From contig CATZIG010000004.1 in the NCBI GenBank assembly GCA_958419975.1, forward strand, positions 1 through 30,647: a DNA stretch of 30,647 nt, written 5' to 3'. The notes beneath the pieces were generated by a model, which was not told where the DNA came from, searched no databases, and was given only the letters and a program-made list of their open reading frames with translations. This document shows positions 11,088 to 17,480 of this stretch, piece after piece. Each line of letters begins with the position of its first letter. Within the stretch, counting starts at the first letter, position 1. A program made the translations under genes and the position numbers. Source of the stretch: an uncultured Collinsella sp. (GTDB taxonomy: Bacteria; Actinomycetota; Coriobacteriia; Coriobacteriales; Coriobacteriaceae).

Positions 11088-11552
11088 ATGGCGGATAACG
11101 AAGCGTTGTTTACGCCTGAGCTGGTGTTTTTTGATTGGGAGTGTGCGACGCCGGATGAGGTGTTTGCGCGGCTCGAGGGCGAGCTTGCACCACGTGGCTA
11201 CATTGCCGACGGTTGGCTCGACGCCGTTCGCACGCGCGAGGATGCCTATCCCACGGGTCTTGCCATGCCGGCGGCAAACATTGCCATTCCGCATACCGAT
11301 CCGGGGTTTGTGGCCAAGCCCTATATCGCGGTGGTGAAGCCCGCCGCGCCCGTGACATTTAACGCTATGGCTGGCATGGGCGCTCCGGTGCCGGCGCAGA
11401 TCGTCATCAATCTGGGCATCGCAGAGCCGGGCGGTCAGGTCGAGGCCCTGCAGGCGCTCATGAACATCTTTATGGATGCCGATGCCGCAGCCGACGTGCT
11501 CGGCCAAACCACGTCCCAGGGCATGGTCGACGCCATCCGCCGCCACTTCTAA
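11088..11552 (+). CDS. Orphan PTS EIIA component (fructose/galactitol-type EIIA)
   Basis: A 154-residue cytoplasmic phosphocarrier domain of the PTS EIIA-2 family (PF00359). The motif PTGLAMPAANIAIPHTDP contains His69, the expected phosphorylated residue, and the C-terminal part VEALQALMNIFMD is typical. In full systems this domain takes phosphate from HPr and passes it to EIIB. No EIIB, EIIC or sugar enzyme is near, so it may serve a remote permease (galactitol-like) or act as a regulator. The start is ATG 11088 with a GAGAGAGGTGAG region upstream. It stands alone between a terminator and an array of hairpin repeats. Confidence 0.85.
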   Translation: MADNEALFTPELVFFDWECATPDEVFARLEGELAPRGYIADGWLDAVRTREDAYPTGLAMPAANIAIPHTDPGFVAKPYIAVVKPAAPVTFNAMAGMGAPVPAQIVINLGIAEPGGQVEALQALMNIFMDADAAADVLGQTTSQGMVDAIRRHF

Positions 11553-11566
11553 GGTGGGGCTGAGTC

Positions 11567-11620
11567 GGCACTTGGGGACGTTCCTTTTCTGCCGGCAGTA
11601 AGGGACAGTCCCCAAGTGCC
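11567..11620. repeat. REP-like hairpin, GGCACTTGGGGAC arms
   Basis: GGCACTTGGGGAC (11567-11579) pairs perfectly with GTCCCCAAGTGCC (11608-11620). Inside, GTTCC pairs with GGGAC, and the apex CTGCCGGCAG is itself palindromic. It starts 14 nt after the EIIA stop. The core GGGGAC sits within the arm rather than in the loop. Confidence 0.8.
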
Positions 11621-11629
11621 AAGTGCCGC

Positions 11630-11682
11630 ATCTGTCCCCTTTGCACCTAAATGGTGCAGATTGACCTGTCCCCAATGCACCA
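11630..11682. repeat. Compound REP-like unit with two CTGTCCCC cores
   Basis: CTGTCCCC occurs at 11632-11639 and again at 11666-11673, alternating with TGCACC and GGTGCA arms (TTGCACC 11641-11647, GGTGCAG 11653-11659, TGCACC 11676-11681). The middle arm can pair with either neighbour, giving two mutually exclusive hairpins. It follows directly on the hairpin at 11567-11620. Confidence 0.7.
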
Positions 11683-11749
11683 AGCGTGCCGCGGGGGCTG
11701 CGTTGTGACACAATGGCGTTTGTTCGATTCGTTATGCGAAAGGCCAACT

Positions 11750-12970
11750 ATGGCAAATAAGAAAAAGAACTCCGAGGCCGCGCCGACGCCCGAGCAGCAG
11801 GCTCGCGCTGCCTCCAGCTCTCGCAAGAAGCAGCGCAAGACGTACGTGTCTAAGACCGTCAAGATCGTCCTGGTGGTCATCGGCGTGCTGGCAATGCTGC
11901 TTTCCGTCTCGGCGATGGCGTGCTCCGGCCTTATGTCGCAGGCCGAGGACACCTCGGGCTACAAGCTGACCGGCGGTGTCGCTGCTACTATCAACGGCAC
12001 CAACCTCACCGAGGACACCGTGACCAAGCAGATCATGAGCATGCGTACGTCCTACGGCTACACCAAGGACAAGGACTGGGCGCAGTATCTGGTCGACAAC
12101 GACCTCACGCCCAAGAAATACCGCAAGCAACTCATCGACTCCTACACGCAGCAGATTCTGCTTCAGCAGGCGCAGAAGGAAAACGGCGTGACGGTGTCGG
12201 ATGAGGAGGTCGAGAAGGCTTGGAAGGACGCGTGCAAGAGCGCGGGCGGTGCCAAGGCCTTTAAGAAGACCCTCAAGACCTACGGCTATACCGAGGACAC
12301 CTACAGGGACTCACTCAAGGAGAGTCTGGCGCAGCAGAAACTCAAGGATGCCGTCGCGCCCACCAGCAAGCCCAAGGACAGCGAGATTGTCGATTACCTC
12401 AACGAAAACCTGTCCAGCTACAACGACGCCCGCCGCTCGTCGAACATCCTGATCAAGGTTGATTCCGACGCTTCCGACGAGGACAAGGCTGCCGCCAAGG
12501 CCAAGGCGCAGGAGTGCCTGGACAAGATCAGCTCCGGTGAGCTGAGCTTTGAGGACGCCGTTGAGCAGTACTCCGAAGACACCGGTTCCAAGGAGAAGAA
12601 GGGCGATGTGGGCTGGGATAAGCTCACCACCTTTGTCGACAGCTACCAGACGGCGCTCGAGGGGCTCAACAAGGGCGACGTGAGCGAAGTCGTCGAGTCG
12701 ACCTATGGTTACCACATCATCAAGTGCACCGACTACTTCCATGTCGATAATCAGGTCGATGACATCAACCAGGTGCCCAAGGCCATCAAGAAGTACGTCT
12801 CCAACGTGGTGAAGACGCAGGCGGCCAGTACTGCATACAGCGAGTGGCTGGAGCAGTACAAGAAGGACGCCGACGTTACCGTCAACCCCATGCCCAAGGA
12901 CGTACCCTATAACGTGAGTCTGAAGGGCGTCACCAAGAGCTCGACCGACGATTCGTCGACGACTGAGTAA
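11750..12970 (+). CDS. Secreted/membrane-anchored peptidyl-prolyl isomerase, PrsA/SurA-like (parvulin)
   Basis: An extracytoplasmic foldase of 406 residues. A Lys/Ala-rich cytoplasmic head (1-33) leads to one hydrophobic segment (about 38-60, KIVLVVIGVLAMLLSVSAMAC). A SurA_N-like chaperone region follows (about 75-215: ATINGTNLTEDTVTKQIM, then alternating Lys-rich helices), then a rotamase domain of PpiC type (about 235-335: SSNILIKV, LSFEDAVEQYSEDTGSKEKKGDVGW, YGYHIIK). A Cys closes the hydrophobic stretch, but AMAC is a poor lipobox, so anchoring by the uncleaved segment seems as likely as a lipoprotein. The start is ATG 11750, behind GAAAGG with 6 nt spacing; the upstream in-frame ATG at 11651 lies within repeat DNA and is rejected. 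The C-terminus is Ser/Thr/Asp-rich. Confidence 0.88.
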   Translation: MANKKKNSEAAPTPEQQARAASSSRKKQRKTYVSKTVKIVLVVIGVLAMLLSVSAMACSGLMSQAEDTSGYKLTGGVAATINGTNLTEDTVTKQIMSMRTSYGYTKDKDWAQYLVDNDLTPKKYRKQLIDSYTQQILLQQAQKENGVTVSDEEVEKAWKDACKSAGGAKAFKKTLKTYGYTEDTYRDSLKESLAQQKLKDAVAPTSKPKDSEIVDYLNENLSSYNDARRSSNILIKVDSDASDEDKAAAKAKAQECLDKISSGELSFEDAVEQYSEDTGSKEKKGDVGWDKLTTFVDSYQTALEGLNKGDVSEVVESTYGYHIIKCTDYFHVDNQVDDINQVPKAIKKYVSNVVKTQAASTAYSEWLEQYKKDADVTVNPMPKDVPYNVSLKGVTKSSTDDSSTTE

Positions 12971-12975
12971 TCATG

Positions 12976-13001
12976 GGGCGGTGCTCGCGCGAGCGCCGCC
13001 C
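12976..13001 (+). repeat. Stable GC hairpin between the foldase and YqeY genes
   Basis: GGGCGGTGCTCG (12976-12987) pairs with CGAGCGCCGCCC (12990-13001) over 12 bp with one G-U pair and a CG spacer. There is no T-run. It lies 5 nt after the foldase stop and 24 nt before the next ATG, so it may set relative expression within one transcript. Confidence 0.6.
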
Positions 13002-13024
13002 ACGCAATTAGAGAGGATTTGCAG

Positions 13025-13468
13025 ATGACCAACGAAGAGCTGCAGAAAGAAATGATCGCGGCCATGAAGGCCAAGGACAAGGTTCGCCTGTCCATCATTC
13101 GCCAGGTCAAGGCCGAGGTGAAGAATATCGAGGTTAACGAGCGCCGCGACGTGACCGAGGAAGACGTCAACAGCATGATCAAGCGTCTGATTAAGCAGAC
13201 GAGCGAGACGCTGGAGATGTCCATCAAGGCCGGCACCGACCAGGAGCGTACCGACAACCTGACCGAGCAGGTCAAGATTCTGGAGAGCCTGCTGCCCGCG
13301 CAGGTTTCGGGCGAGGAGCTCGAGGCTCTGATCGAGCAGGTCATCGCCGAGCTGGGCGCGACCTCTAAGAAGCAGATGGGCCAGGTCATGGGCGCTCTGG
13401 GTAAGGCCACTGGCGGCAACTTCGATAAGCCGGCAGCAGCAAAGATCGTCGGCGCCAAACTCGCATAG
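13025..13468 (+). CDS. yqeY: GatB/YqeY domain protein
   Basis: A 147-residue helical cytoplasmic protein of the YqeY family, related to the tail domain of GatB, the tRNA-amidotransferase subunit that handles Asn/Gln-tRNA. The N-terminal sequence LQKEMIAAMKAKDKVRLSIIRQVKAEVKN and the C-terminal QMGQVMGALGKATGGNFDKPAAAKIVGAKL are family signatures. The standalone YqeY role is not well defined; tRNA-related activity is inferred from the domain. The start is ATG 13025, 7 nt after AGAGGA; a TTG at 13019 overlaps the spacer. It follows the foldase gene by 54 nt and ends at a terminator. Confidence 0.92.
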   Translation: MTNEELQKEMIAAMKAKDKVRLSIIRQVKAEVKNIEVNERRDVTEEDVNSMIKRLIKQTSETLEMSIKAGTDQERTDNLTEQVKILESLLPAQVSGEELEALIEQVIAELGATSKKQMGQVMGALGKATGGNFDKPAAAKIVGAKLA

Positions 13469-13496
13469 GGGCCGAGCGGTACATAGTTGATGTTGA

Positions 13497-13529
13497 GGGG
13501 GCGTGGCCGTCATGGTCGCGCCCCTTTTT
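13497..13529 (+). terminator. Rho-independent terminator after yqeY
   Basis: A G-run plus CGTGGCC (13497-13508) pairs with GGTCGCGCCCC (13514-13524) using two G-U pairs, followed by TTTTT at 13525-13529. Confidence 0.85.
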
Positions 13530-13541
13530 GCTGGCTGGGCG

Positions 13542-13608
13542 CTCATTGGGGACAGACTTAAATGAGTGCCCAATGAGTAGGTACTCATTTAAGTCTGTCC
13601 CCAATGAG
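13542..13608. repeat. REP-like element: perfect 26-bp inverted repeat with GGGGACAG
   Basis: Arms 13542-13567 (starting CTCATTGGGGACAG, ending TTAAATGAGT) and 13583-13608 are perfect reverse complements over 26 bp around a 15-nt loop that again contains CAATGAGT. It lies between the yqeY terminator and the ABC operon promoter. No U-tract follows, so termination is unlikely to be its role. Confidence 0.9.
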
Positions 13609-13687
13609 TGGGTTCCAACGAGCAGGTGGAAGATTGCGGGTTCTTTACGGGAATGTAGTGTGGGCTGCGGAAACGTGGTTCTTTCCG

Positions 13688-13693
13688 TACAAT
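13688..13693 (+). promoter_or_regulatory. Candidate -10 box of the amino acid ABC operon
   Basis: TACAAT about 35 nt before the ATG of the ATPase gene. No clear -35 hexamer is seen at the usual distance. The operon must start after the 13497-13529 terminator, so a promoter in 13530-13728 is required. Confidence 0.35.
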
Positions 13694-13728
13694 AGTGCAA
13701 CTCGTGTAAACGCAGGGAAGGGACATTC

Positions 13729-14460
13729 ATGGCAGACATGATCGAGATTAAGCATCTCAACAAGTACTTTGGCGACCTGCATGTGCTCAAAGATATCAAT
13801 CTCACCGTCAAGCGCGGCGAGAAGCTCGTAATGATCGGGCCTTCCGGCTCGGGTAAGTCGACGCTCATCCGTTGCGTCGATTATCTGGAGGAGCCCACGT
13901 CGGGCGAGGTCGTCATCGACGGTACGCCGCTCACCAAAAAGAATCACCTGGAGATGGCTCGTAAGTACAGCTCCATGGTGTTTCAGCAGTTCAACCTGTA
14001 TCCCAACATGACGGTGCTCGGCAACCTGACGCTCGCGCCCATCAAGCTGCAAAAGAAGAGCAAGGAGGAGGCGACCGAGATCGCTATCGCCGCGCTCAAG
14101 CGCGTCGGCATGGCGCATAAGGCCGGCGAGTATCCGCAGAATCTCTCGGGCGGTCAGCAGCAGCGCATCGCCATCGCCCGTGCCCTGTGCACCAAGCAGC
14201 CCATCATCCTGTTTGACGAGCCGACCTCGGCGCTCGACCCCGAGATGGTCCAGGAAGTCCTGGACGTTATGATTGAGCTCGCGCAGGAGGACATCACCAT
14301 GATCTGCGTGACGCATGAGATGGGCTTTGCGCGCCAGGTGGCCGACCGCGTCATCTTTATGGAGGACGGCCGCATCCTGGAGGAGGGCACGCCCGAGCAC
14401 TTCTTCGATAACCCCGAGAACCCGCGCTGCCGCGAGTTCCTGTCCAAGATTCTGCACTAG
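13729..14460 (+). CDS. Polar amino acid ABC transporter, ATP-binding protein (GlnQ-like)
   Basis: The cytoplasmic ATPase of a polar amino acid uptake system, 243 residues. Walker A is GPSGSGKST (37-45), the Q-loop is VFQQFNLYPNMTVL, the signature is LSGGQQQR (about 140), Walker B is IILFDEP (about 166), the D-loop is SALDPE and the switch His is in VTHEMGFA. FNLYPNMTVL and the MGFARQVADRVIFMEDG block are typical of the GlnQ/HisP subfamily. The start is ATG 13729 with AGGGAAGGGA upstream. It is the first gene of a four-gene operon with lipoprotein and two permeases, spaced 3-25 nt apart. Substrate is probably a polar amino acid such as glutamine or glutamate; exact specificity cannot be read from sequence. 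Confidence 0.93.
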   Translation: MADMIEIKHLNKYFGDLHVLKDINLTVKRGEKLVMIGPSGSGKSTLIRCVDYLEEPTSGEVVIDGTPLTKKNHLEMARKYSSMVFQQFNLYPNMTVLGNLTLAPIKLQKKSKEEATEIAIAALKRVGMAHKAGEYPQNLSGGQQQRIAIARALCTKQPIILFDEPTSALDPEMVQEVLDVMIELAQEDITMICVTHEMGFARQVADRVIFMEDGRILEEGTPEHFFDNPENPRCREFLSKILH

Positions 14461-14468
14461 GCGCGGTG

Positions 14469-15344
14469 ATGGACATGACGGATATGACGAGGGCGGCCGT
14501 GTCGCGCCGTCACTTTTTGCAGCTGGCGGGCGCCGGCATGCTTGCGCTGACGGGGACCGCGCTTACCGGTTGCGGCAACTCCACCAGCGGCGAGGGCTCC
14601 GACAAGGGGTCCAAGCTTGCGGCCATCAAGTCGCGTGGCCATCTGAATGCCGGCGTTAAGAAGGACGTTCCCGGATACGGTTATTACGACACCGCCAAGG
14701 GCCGCTTTGAGGGCATGGAAGTCGATTTGTGCTACCAGATCGCCGCTGCCGTCTTTGGCGTGAGCTACAAGGAGGCCCGTGCCCAGGAGCTTGTCGAGTT
14801 TACCGACGTAACGCCCAAGACGCGCGGCCCGCTGATCGATAACGGCCAACTTGACGTGGTCGCGGCGACCTACACCATCACCGACGAGCGCAAGAAGAGC
14901 TGGGATTTCTCGACGCCGTACCGTACCGACTACGTGGGACTCATGGTCAAGAAGCGTTCGGGCTTTACCTCGATTGAGGATCTGGACGGCAAGGTCATTG
15001 GCGTGAGCCAGGGCGCTACCACGCAGAGCCTGATCGAGCAGATGATCAAGGACAACGGCTTTAGCTGTAAGCCCGAGTTTAGGGCCTTTAGCGGCTACCC
15101 CATCATCAAGAGTTCGCTCGACGCTGGCAATATCGACGTCTTTGCCATGGACCGCTCCACGCTGGCCGGTTACATGAACGAGACCGTTGAGCTGCTGCAG
15201 CCCGAGGGCAAGTTTGGCGAGCAGGGCTACGGCGGGGCGGCCAAGAAGGGCTGCGACCTTTCGGCCGTGGTCGATCAGGTGATTTGCGATCGCCTGGCCG
15301 ATGGCTGGCTCGACCAAGAGGTCAAGACCTGGGGTCTTGTATAG
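14469..15344 (+). CDS. Amino acid ABC transporter substrate-binding lipoprotein with Tat-type signal
   Basis: A family 3 solute-binding protein (SBP_bac_3), 291 residues, that captures an amino acid outside the membrane. The signal begins SRRHFLQ (12-18), a twin-arginine motif, then a hydrophobic stretch and the lipobox LTGC with Cys35, so it should be folded in the cytoplasm, exported by Tat and lipid-anchored. The mature part shows the family pattern: LAAIKSRGHLNAGVKKDVPG, GMEVDLCYQIAAAVFG, RGPLIDNGQLDVVAATYTIT, RKKSWDFSTPY and GKVIGVSQGATTQ. GTG 14466 and ATGs 14469, 14475 and 14484 are all possible starts with no strong ribosome site; I chose 14469. It begins 8 nt after the ATPase gene. 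Confidence 0.9.
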   Translation: MDMTDMTRAAVSRRHFLQLAGAGMLALTGTALTGCGNSTSGEGSDKGSKLAAIKSRGHLNAGVKKDVPGYGYYDTAKGRFEGMEVDLCYQIAAAVFGVSYKEARAQELVEFTDVTPKTRGPLIDNGQLDVVAATYTITDERKKSWDFSTPYRTDYVGLMVKKRSGFTSIEDLDGKVIGVSQGATTQSLIEQMIKDNGFSCKPEFRAFSGYPIIKSSLDAGNIDVFAMDRSTLAGYMNETVELLQPEGKFGEQGYGGAAKKGCDLSAVVDQVICDRLADGWLDQEVKTWGLV

Positions 15345-15369
15345 GCGCATCGTCCAAGGAAGGAATCAA

Positions 15370-16116
15370 ATGCTCGAAGGATTGTTTGACGCCGACCGCT
15401 GGTCGACGACATTTCAAAACATGGGGCCCTTCTGGGAGGGCTTTGGCGTGACGCTACAGGTGGTCGTTGCCGGTCTGCTGCTGTCGCTGGTACTGGGCAC
15501 GCTGCTGGGTGTGTTCTCTACCACTCGCTCGCGCGTGCTGCGCGCCATAAGCCGCGTGTACGTGGAGTTTTACCAGAACACTCCGTTGCCCGTGCAGGTG
15601 CTCTTTATGTACATGGCCGGTCCGCAGTTTTTGCAGGCCATAACCGGTGCCGACCAGCCGGTGCGCATCGCGCCGTTCGTGCTGGGCTTCTTGGGTGTGG
15701 GCCTGTATCACGCGGCCTACATTTCGGAGGTCATCCGCACTGGTATCGAGGCGGTTCCGCGCGGTCAGATGGAGGCGGCCCAGAGCCAAGGCTTCACCCG
15801 TGCGCAGGCATACTGGTACATTGTGCTGCCCCAGACATTCAAGATCATTCTGCCGCCGCTGTGTAACCAGGCGCTCAACCTGGTCAAGAATACGTCGGTG
15901 CTGGCGCTTGTGGCCGGCGGCGACCTTATGTACCGTTCCGACAACTTTGTGAGTCTGTACGGTTACCTGCAGGGATACATCGTCTGCTGCCTTATGTACT
16001 TCATCATCTGCTTTCCGCTCGCCATGCTGGTGCAGTGGCTCGAGCGCCGCTCCAAGGAGCGTCCGCGCGGCGTGAGCCTGGCCGAGCTGGGGCTCGACAA
16101 CGTAGAGGAGGCCTAG
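15370..16116 (+). CDS. Amino acid ABC transporter permease 1 (HisM/GlnP family)
   Basis: An inner membrane permease of 248 residues. Membrane segments are visible at about 24-45 (TLQVVVAGLLLSLVLGTLLG), about 65-85, about 95-120 and 185-225. The cytoplasmic EAA loop that docks the ATPase is at about 135-154 (EAAQSQGFTRAQAYWYIVLP). The preceding YHAAYISEVIRTGIEAVPRGQ is diagnostic for polar amino acid permeases. The start is ATG 15370 behind GGAAGGAA; an upstream in-frame reading from 15301 overlaps the lipoprotein gene and is rejected. It is followed after 3 nt by the second permease, with which it should form a heterodimer. Confidence 0.92.
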   Translation: MLEGLFDADRWSTTFQNMGPFWEGFGVTLQVVVAGLLLSLVLGTLLGVFSTTRSRVLRAISRVYVEFYQNTPLPVQVLFMYMAGPQFLQAITGADQPVRIAPFVLGFLGVGLYHAAYISEVIRTGIEAVPRGQMEAAQSQGFTRAQAYWYIVLPQTFKIILPPLCNQALNLVKNTSVLALVAGGDLMYRSDNFVSLYGYLQGYIVCCLMYFIICFPLAMLVQWLERRSKERPRGVSLAELGLDNVEEA

Positions 16117-16119
16117 CGC

Positions 16120-16758
16120 ATGGAAATCTTCAACGCGACCAACCTGCTCTACATTTGGGGCGGCTTTGTTAAGACAATCGAGATCTCGGCGCTGTCGATC
16201 TTTTTCTCGCTCATCTTTGGCACGGTGCTGGCGCTCGTTAAAAGCTATGCGCCCCGCCCGTTCCGTATTTTGGTGAGCGCCTATATCGAGCTGTTCCGTT
16301 GCACGCCGAACCTGCTGTGGATCCTGTTTATCTACTTTACGGTGCAGGGTTTGGACATTGTGATTTCGACCATCGCCTTTACGCTGTTTACCAGCGCCGT
16401 TATGGCCGAGATTGTGCGCGGCGGCCTCAACTCGATTCCGCGCGCCCAGTTTGAGGCAGCGCAGAGCCAAGGCTTTGGTTTCTTTGCCACCATGCGCTAC
16501 ATCATTCTGCCGCAGACGTTTAAGACGATCATTCCGGCGCTGTTTAGCCAGTGCACGACTGTCATCAAGGACAGCTCGTATCTTTCGGGCATTAACGTGG
16601 CCGAGCTCATGTACACGGCAAACGTCGTGATGGCCCACGCGATCGACCTGCCGCAGGTGCTTATGCTCTACGGTCTGGTGTTTGCGATGTACTTTGTGCT
16701 CAACTTTGGCATTTCCCTGTTGGTGAGGGCATATCAACGTCGTATCGTGGCAGCGTAG
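16120..16758 (+). CDS. Amino acid ABC transporter permease 2 (HisM/GlnP family)
   Basis: The second permease, 212 residues. Membrane segments lie at about 15-38 (FVKTIEISALSIFFSLIFGTVLAL), about 55-75, about 80-95 and 165-205. The EAA loop starts at Glu112 (EAAQSQGFGFFATMRYIILPQ) and is nearly identical in its core to that of permease 1. The preceding AEIVRGGLNSIPRAQ is the family's substrate-side signature. The start ATG 16120 is 3 nt after the permease 1 stop, with GAGGAGG inside the end of that gene, so translation is probably coupled. It is the last obvious transporter gene. Confidence 0.92.
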   Translation: MEIFNATNLLYIWGGFVKTIEISALSIFFSLIFGTVLALVKSYAPRPFRILVSAYIELFRCTPNLLWILFIYFTVQGLDIVISTIAFTLFTSAVMAEIVRGGLNSIPRAQFEAAQSQGFGFFATMRYIILPQTFKTIIPALFSQCTTVIKDSSYLSGINVAELMYTANVVMAHAIDLPQVLMLYGLVFAMYFVLNFGISLLVRAYQRRIVAA

Positions 16759-16761
16759 AAT

Positions 16762-16788
16762 GTGGCAAAGGGACAGCCCCTTTGTCAC
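16762..16788. repeat. REP-like hairpin, GTGGCAAAGGG arms
   Basis: GTGGCAAAGGG (16762-16772) pairs with CCCTTTGTCAC (16778-16788) over 11 bp with one G-U pair; the loop ACAGC completes the core GGGACAG. It starts 3 nt after the permease stop and sits 18 nt before the next ATG, leaving room only for the ribosome site. Confidence 0.75.
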
Positions 16789-16806
16789 ACAGAGAAAGGA
16801 ATCGCG

Positions 16807-17430
16807 ATGAGCGATCTGGAGAACAAGAAGAGCCCCGTGGTCATTACCATCGCGCGCGACTTTGGCGCCGAGGGTCACGAGATTGGCCGTATCCTTGCCA
16901 ACGAACTAGGGATTCCGCTGTACGATAACGAGCTGCTGGTGCGCGCGTCGCTGCGTGCGGGCGAGCCGCTCGATAAGATGGCCGCCTACGACGAGCGTCT
17001 GGCCGTGGAGAACATGGCGTTTCTGCCCGACCGCTACGACGCCCGCTCGTACTCGGACAAGTTGTTCCAAAAGATGAGCCAGGTGATTTTGGACCTGGGC
17101 GAGACCGAGAGCTGCATTATCGAGGGTCGTCTGTCCGATTACCTGCTGCGCAACAACCCTAACCACATTGCCGTGCTGGTGACCGCTCCCTTTGAGGACC
17201 GCGTCGAGATCGTGCGCAAAAAGCGTGGCCTTAACAAAAAGAAGGGCGCCAAGCTGGTCAAGCAGCAGCAGAAGGCGCGTGAGGCGTTCTACAAGCGCTA
17301 CAGTGCCGGAAAGTGGAAGATGACGAGCGGTAAAGACATCGTCGTCAACCGCGCCAAGCTGGGCCGCGAGGGTTGCAAAGACGTTATTGCCGCCGCCTAC
17401 CGCTACAAGGTGGCGCAGCTCGAAGGCTAA
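16807..17430 (+). CDS. Cytidylate kinase-like family protein
   Basis: A 207-residue P-loop-type protein of the cytidylate kinase-like family (PF13189). The N-terminal VITIARDFGAEGHEIGRILANELGIPLYDNELL carries the nucleotide-binding GAEGHEIG (20-27), followed by an acidic central helix set and IIEGRLSDYLL; the second half has KKRGLNKKKGAKL and an Arg/Lys-rich lid region. It is not the canonical Cmk (no CMP-binding subdomain seen), and its true substrate is unknown. The start is ATG 16807 behind AAAGGA; an in-frame ATG at 16762 lies inside a hairpin repeat and is rejected. It may be read through from the transporter operon. The stop is 6 nt before a terminator hairpin. Confidence 0.85.
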   Translation: MSDLENKKSPVVITIARDFGAEGHEIGRILANELGIPLYDNELLVRASLRAGEPLDKMAAYDERLAVENMAFLPDRYDARSYSDKLFQKMSQVILDLGETESCIIEGRLSDYLLRNNPNHIAVLVTAPFEDRVEIVRKKRGLNKKKGAKLVKQQQKAREAFYKRYSAGKWKMTSGKDIVVNRAKLGREGCKDVIAAAYRYKVAQLEG

Positions 17431-17436
17431 CCGACC

Positions 17437-17476
17437 AAAACCACCACAAAGGGGACGGCACCTTTGTGGTGGTTTT
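17437..17476. terminator. Bidirectional terminator formed by a REP-like hairpin (CCACCACAAAGG family)
   Basis: AAAACCACCACAAAGG (17437-17452) pairs perfectly over 16 bp with 17461-17476 around GGACGGCA; the sequence reads AAAGGGGACGGCACC across the loop. It is followed by TTTTTGTTTT and preceded by AAAA. It fills the 50-nt gap between two convergent stop codons, so it can end both transcripts. Related copies are at 20856-20889 and 23092-23136. Confidence 0.85.
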
Positions 17477-17480
17477 TGTT

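Noticed and set aside
11651..11749. Longer foldase start at 11651
   Set aside because: The extension lies in repeat DNA and has no ribosome site; ATG 11750 has GAAAGG at good spacing and gives a normal N-terminus.
15454..16878. A 474-codon minus-strand frame opposite the two permeases
   Set aside because: It spans two real genes, lacks recognisable domains, and is His/Arg/Gln-rich as typical of antisense frames here.
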